6,675 nt of DNA from positions 1 through 6,675 of the forward strand of contig CAZSIV010000071.1 of the NCBI GenBank assembly GCA_964607135.1, read 5' to 3'. This DNA is from Metaruminococcus_A sp964607135 (lineage in GTDB: Bacteria > Bacillota > Clostridia > Oscillospirales > Ruminococcaceae). The translations under genes were made by a program, and so were the position numbers. The notes below the pieces were generated by a model. That model ran no database searches. It had not been told where the DNA came from and worked only from the letters and a program-made list of their open reading frames with translations. Of the stretch, positions 5,620 through 6,675 are shown in pieces (the first letter of the stretch is position 1; every line of letters begins with the position of its first letter).

Positions 5620-6486
5620 TCAGTTGACTCCTCCGGCCGCCTGTTCCAGTGCGGCAAGCCCTTTTTCCAGAATTTTCGAGGCGGCGTCCTCGCTTCCGGG
5701 GGCGGACGGGGCCGGTTCTTTTTCCGGGATCATCCTGCCCTCGTTGTTCATCTGGAACCGGCCCGCCGGCAGCAGCTCGCTGACCGTCTTGATCTCGTAT
5801 CCCTCCGCCTTGAGCTGCGGCAGCAGGCTTTCCAAGGCCTTCGGGGTGTTTTTCGCATCGTTGTGGAAAAGTATGATCGAACCGTTTCCCACCTTGGAAA
5901 GCACCCGCTCGACCATCTCCTCCGGGCTGGGGTCTTTCCAGTCGATGCTGTCCACATCCCACTGAATGACCTGCTTGCGCATACTCTTCATCGTCTCGAT
6001 CACGCTGTCGTTGTATTCTCCGTAGGGAGCGCGGTAAAGGGTGGGATAGACGCCGGTGATCGCGTAGATTTTCTCGTCGCAGGCCGCGGTGTCCTGCACC
6101 AGCGCATCATAGGAGAGCTCATTTGGGTGGGGATGCCGGTCGGAATGGTTCTGGATTTCGTGCCCGGCGTTAAAGAGCTTGCGGACGTCCTCCGGGTAGT
6201 TATCGACCCATTCCCCCGTGGTGAAAAAGGTGGCCTTCGCCCCATTTTTTTCGAGCAGATCAATCAGGACGTCGGTGTCGGAATTCCCCCAGGCAGCATC
6301 AAAGGTCAGCGCGATCTCCTTTTTCCCGGTCTCCACACAGTAGACCGGCAGCTGGCGGGCCCCTGCCATCGTCTGTGCCGCTTCCTCCAGCACCCCGATG
6401 GTTGTAAAAACCGCGACGACGAGGCAGGCGAAGACGATGCTCGCGACCGGCATAGCGAACCTTTTGATCGAACGTTTCTTCTTCAT
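5620..6486 (-). CDS. Membrane-anchored polysaccharide deacetylase (NodB domain, PdaA/PdaB-like)
   Basis: The NodB fold removes acetyl groups from N-acetylated sugars; in this kind of bacterium the likely substrate is peptidoglycan, outside the membrane. The 288-residue product begins MKKKRSIKRF, then one hydrophobic segment (about 10-33) serving as membrane anchor or signal. The catalytic domain shows motif 1 TFDAAWG with catalytic Asp63, motif 2 HSDRH (His114, His118), motif 3 RAPY (152-155), motif 4 DVDSIDW (177-183) and motif 5 LFHN (His208). Motif 1 classically reads TFDDG; Ala64 replaces the second, metal-binding Asp. I recall TFDAAW variants with the remaining motifs intact in clostridial homologues, so this is probably a subfamily trait. 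The last 40 residues are rich in Ala, Glu and Pro. Start: the ATG at 6486 has AGGTG 6 nt upstream; ATGs at 6504 and 6492 are in frame but poorly served. Transcribed opposite to luxS, alone, between two repeat copies. Confidence 0.9.
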   Translation of the reverse strand: MKKKRSIKRFAMPVASIVFACLVVAVFTTIGVLEEAAQTMAGARQLPVYCVETGKKEIALTFDAAWGNSDTDVLIDLLEKNGAKATFFTTGEWVDNYPEDVRKLFNAGHEIQNHSDRHPHPNELSYDALVQDTAACDEKIYAITGVYPTLYRAPYGEYNDSVIETMKSMRKQVIQWDVDSIDWKDPSPEEMVERVLSKVGNGSIILFHNDAKNTPKALESLLPQLKAEGYEIKTVSELLPAGRFQMNNEGRMIPEKEPAPSAPGSEDAASKILEKGLAALEQAAGGVN

Positions 6487-6540
6487 TTTCATCACCTGTC
6501 TCATCTATATGCGCCGACAGGACAAAAAACCACTCGATTG

Positions 6541-6581
6541 CAAAAATCGCGGCCGGGTGACCCCGGCGGGACAATCGCGAT
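6541..6581 (-). terminator. Terminator-like hairpin upstream of the deacetylase gene, minus strand
   Basis: Read on the minus strand, GCCGGG (6567-6562) pairs with CCCGGC (6557-6552) around GTCA, extended by ATCGCG (6581-6576) against CGCGAT (6551-6546) after an 8-nt bulge, and is followed by TTTTTGC (down to 6541). This is the form of an intrinsic terminator 55 nt before the deacetylase start. It may end a transcript coming from beyond the right edge or act as an attenuator in the deacetylase leader. No credible sigma-A or sporulation promoter was found between it and the gene. Confidence 0.5.
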
Positions 6582-6625
6582 CCGCAGGCGGTTCTAAAAA
6601 CAGAGCTGGTAACCCGCGAGGCACC
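6572..6625 (+). repeat. Intergenic repeat, copy 2
   Basis: This shares the exact 17-nt core GTAACCCGCGAGGCACC (6609-6625) with copy 1 at 5492-5508, in the same orientation. Looser similarity extends to the left: CAATCGCGATCC here against CAAACGCGATCC there, and a CTAAAAACAG-AGCT stretch against CTAAGTAGCAGTAGCT, with an 11-nt length difference. Here the core is part of a perfect hairpin GCGAGG-CA-CCTCGC (6616-6629). Both copies flank the deacetylase gene. The element probably continues to the right. Confidence 0.5.
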
Positions 6626-6675
6626 TCGCAGGACGAAGACCCGGAGACTGGCAGAACGCCAGTGTGCGAAATGCC
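6626..6675. other. Structured non-coding right edge
   Basis: After the repeat core, the last 50 bases hold a perfect hairpin CTGGC-AGAAC-GCCAG (6648-6662) and no open frame that resembles a protein. The density of short stems in 6546-6662 suggests an RNA element or a palindromic repeat that runs past the window edge. I cannot assign it to a known RNA family. Confidence 0.25.

Noticed and set aside
5578..6597. 339-codon plus-strand frame opposite the deacetylase
   Set aside because: It is the antisense of a clear NodB-domain gene and shows no domain or ribosome site of its own.
6662..6675. GTGTG at the right edge as the 5' end of a group II intron
   Set aside because: Five bases matching GUGYG are too few; no further intron domain is visible before the window ends.

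Overview
The window looks like chromosomal DNA of a GC-rich, Gram-positive anaerobe, probably of the Clostridia (Oscillospiraceae/Ruminococcaceae type). This is inferred from the clostridial-style IlvE, a LuxS starting MEKIASFT, a lipoprotein amino-acid binding protein, strong AGGAGG-type ribosome sites, rho-independent terminators, and a TFDAAW-type polysaccharide deacetylase of the kind common in spore formers. No taxonomic search could be run. There are seven protein-coding genes and no recognisable rRNA, tRNA, CRISPR array, transposase or phage gene.

Layout. (1) 1-221: end of an upstream region that cannot be assigned, then an extended -10 promoter at 87-95 and a leader of about 120 nt. 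(2) 222-2187: ilvE (branched-chain aminotransferase) followed at once by an RluA-family pseudouridine synthase that starts with TTG one base after the ilvE stop; the unit ends at a hairpin-plus-T-tract terminator (2199-2228). (3) 2224-2402: an AT-rich control region with a 17-bp perfect direct repeat, two adjacent ARG-box-like 18-mers, a sigma-A-like promoter and a folded leader. (4) 2403-4879: a complete polar amino-acid ABC importer in the order binding lipoprotein, permease, ATPase. A 217-nt hairpin-rich spacer separates the binding protein from the permease, and the permease and ATPase genes overlap by 14 nt. (5) 4961-5428: luxS, probably read from the same transcript, ending at a strong terminator (5549-5579). 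(6) 5620-6486 on the minus strand: a membrane-anchored NodB-type polysaccharide deacetylase. (7) The non-coding stretches on both sides of this last gene carry a shared repeat with an exact 17-nt core, rich in inverted repeats.

How the genes fit together. IlvE makes or degrades Leu/Ile/Val, the ABC system imports an amino acid, and LuxS recycles S-ribosylhomocysteine to homocysteine with release of the AI-2 precursor. The left and middle parts are thus mainly amino-acid and methyl-cycle metabolism. The RNA-modifying enzyme and the cell-wall deacetylase are not obviously linked to this.

Most of the window is ordinary core genome. The parts that deserve a second look are the non-coding ones: the repeat flanking the deacetylase gene, the operator-like region before the transporter operon, and the structured spacer inside that operon. 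I saw no clear sign of a wholly new system.
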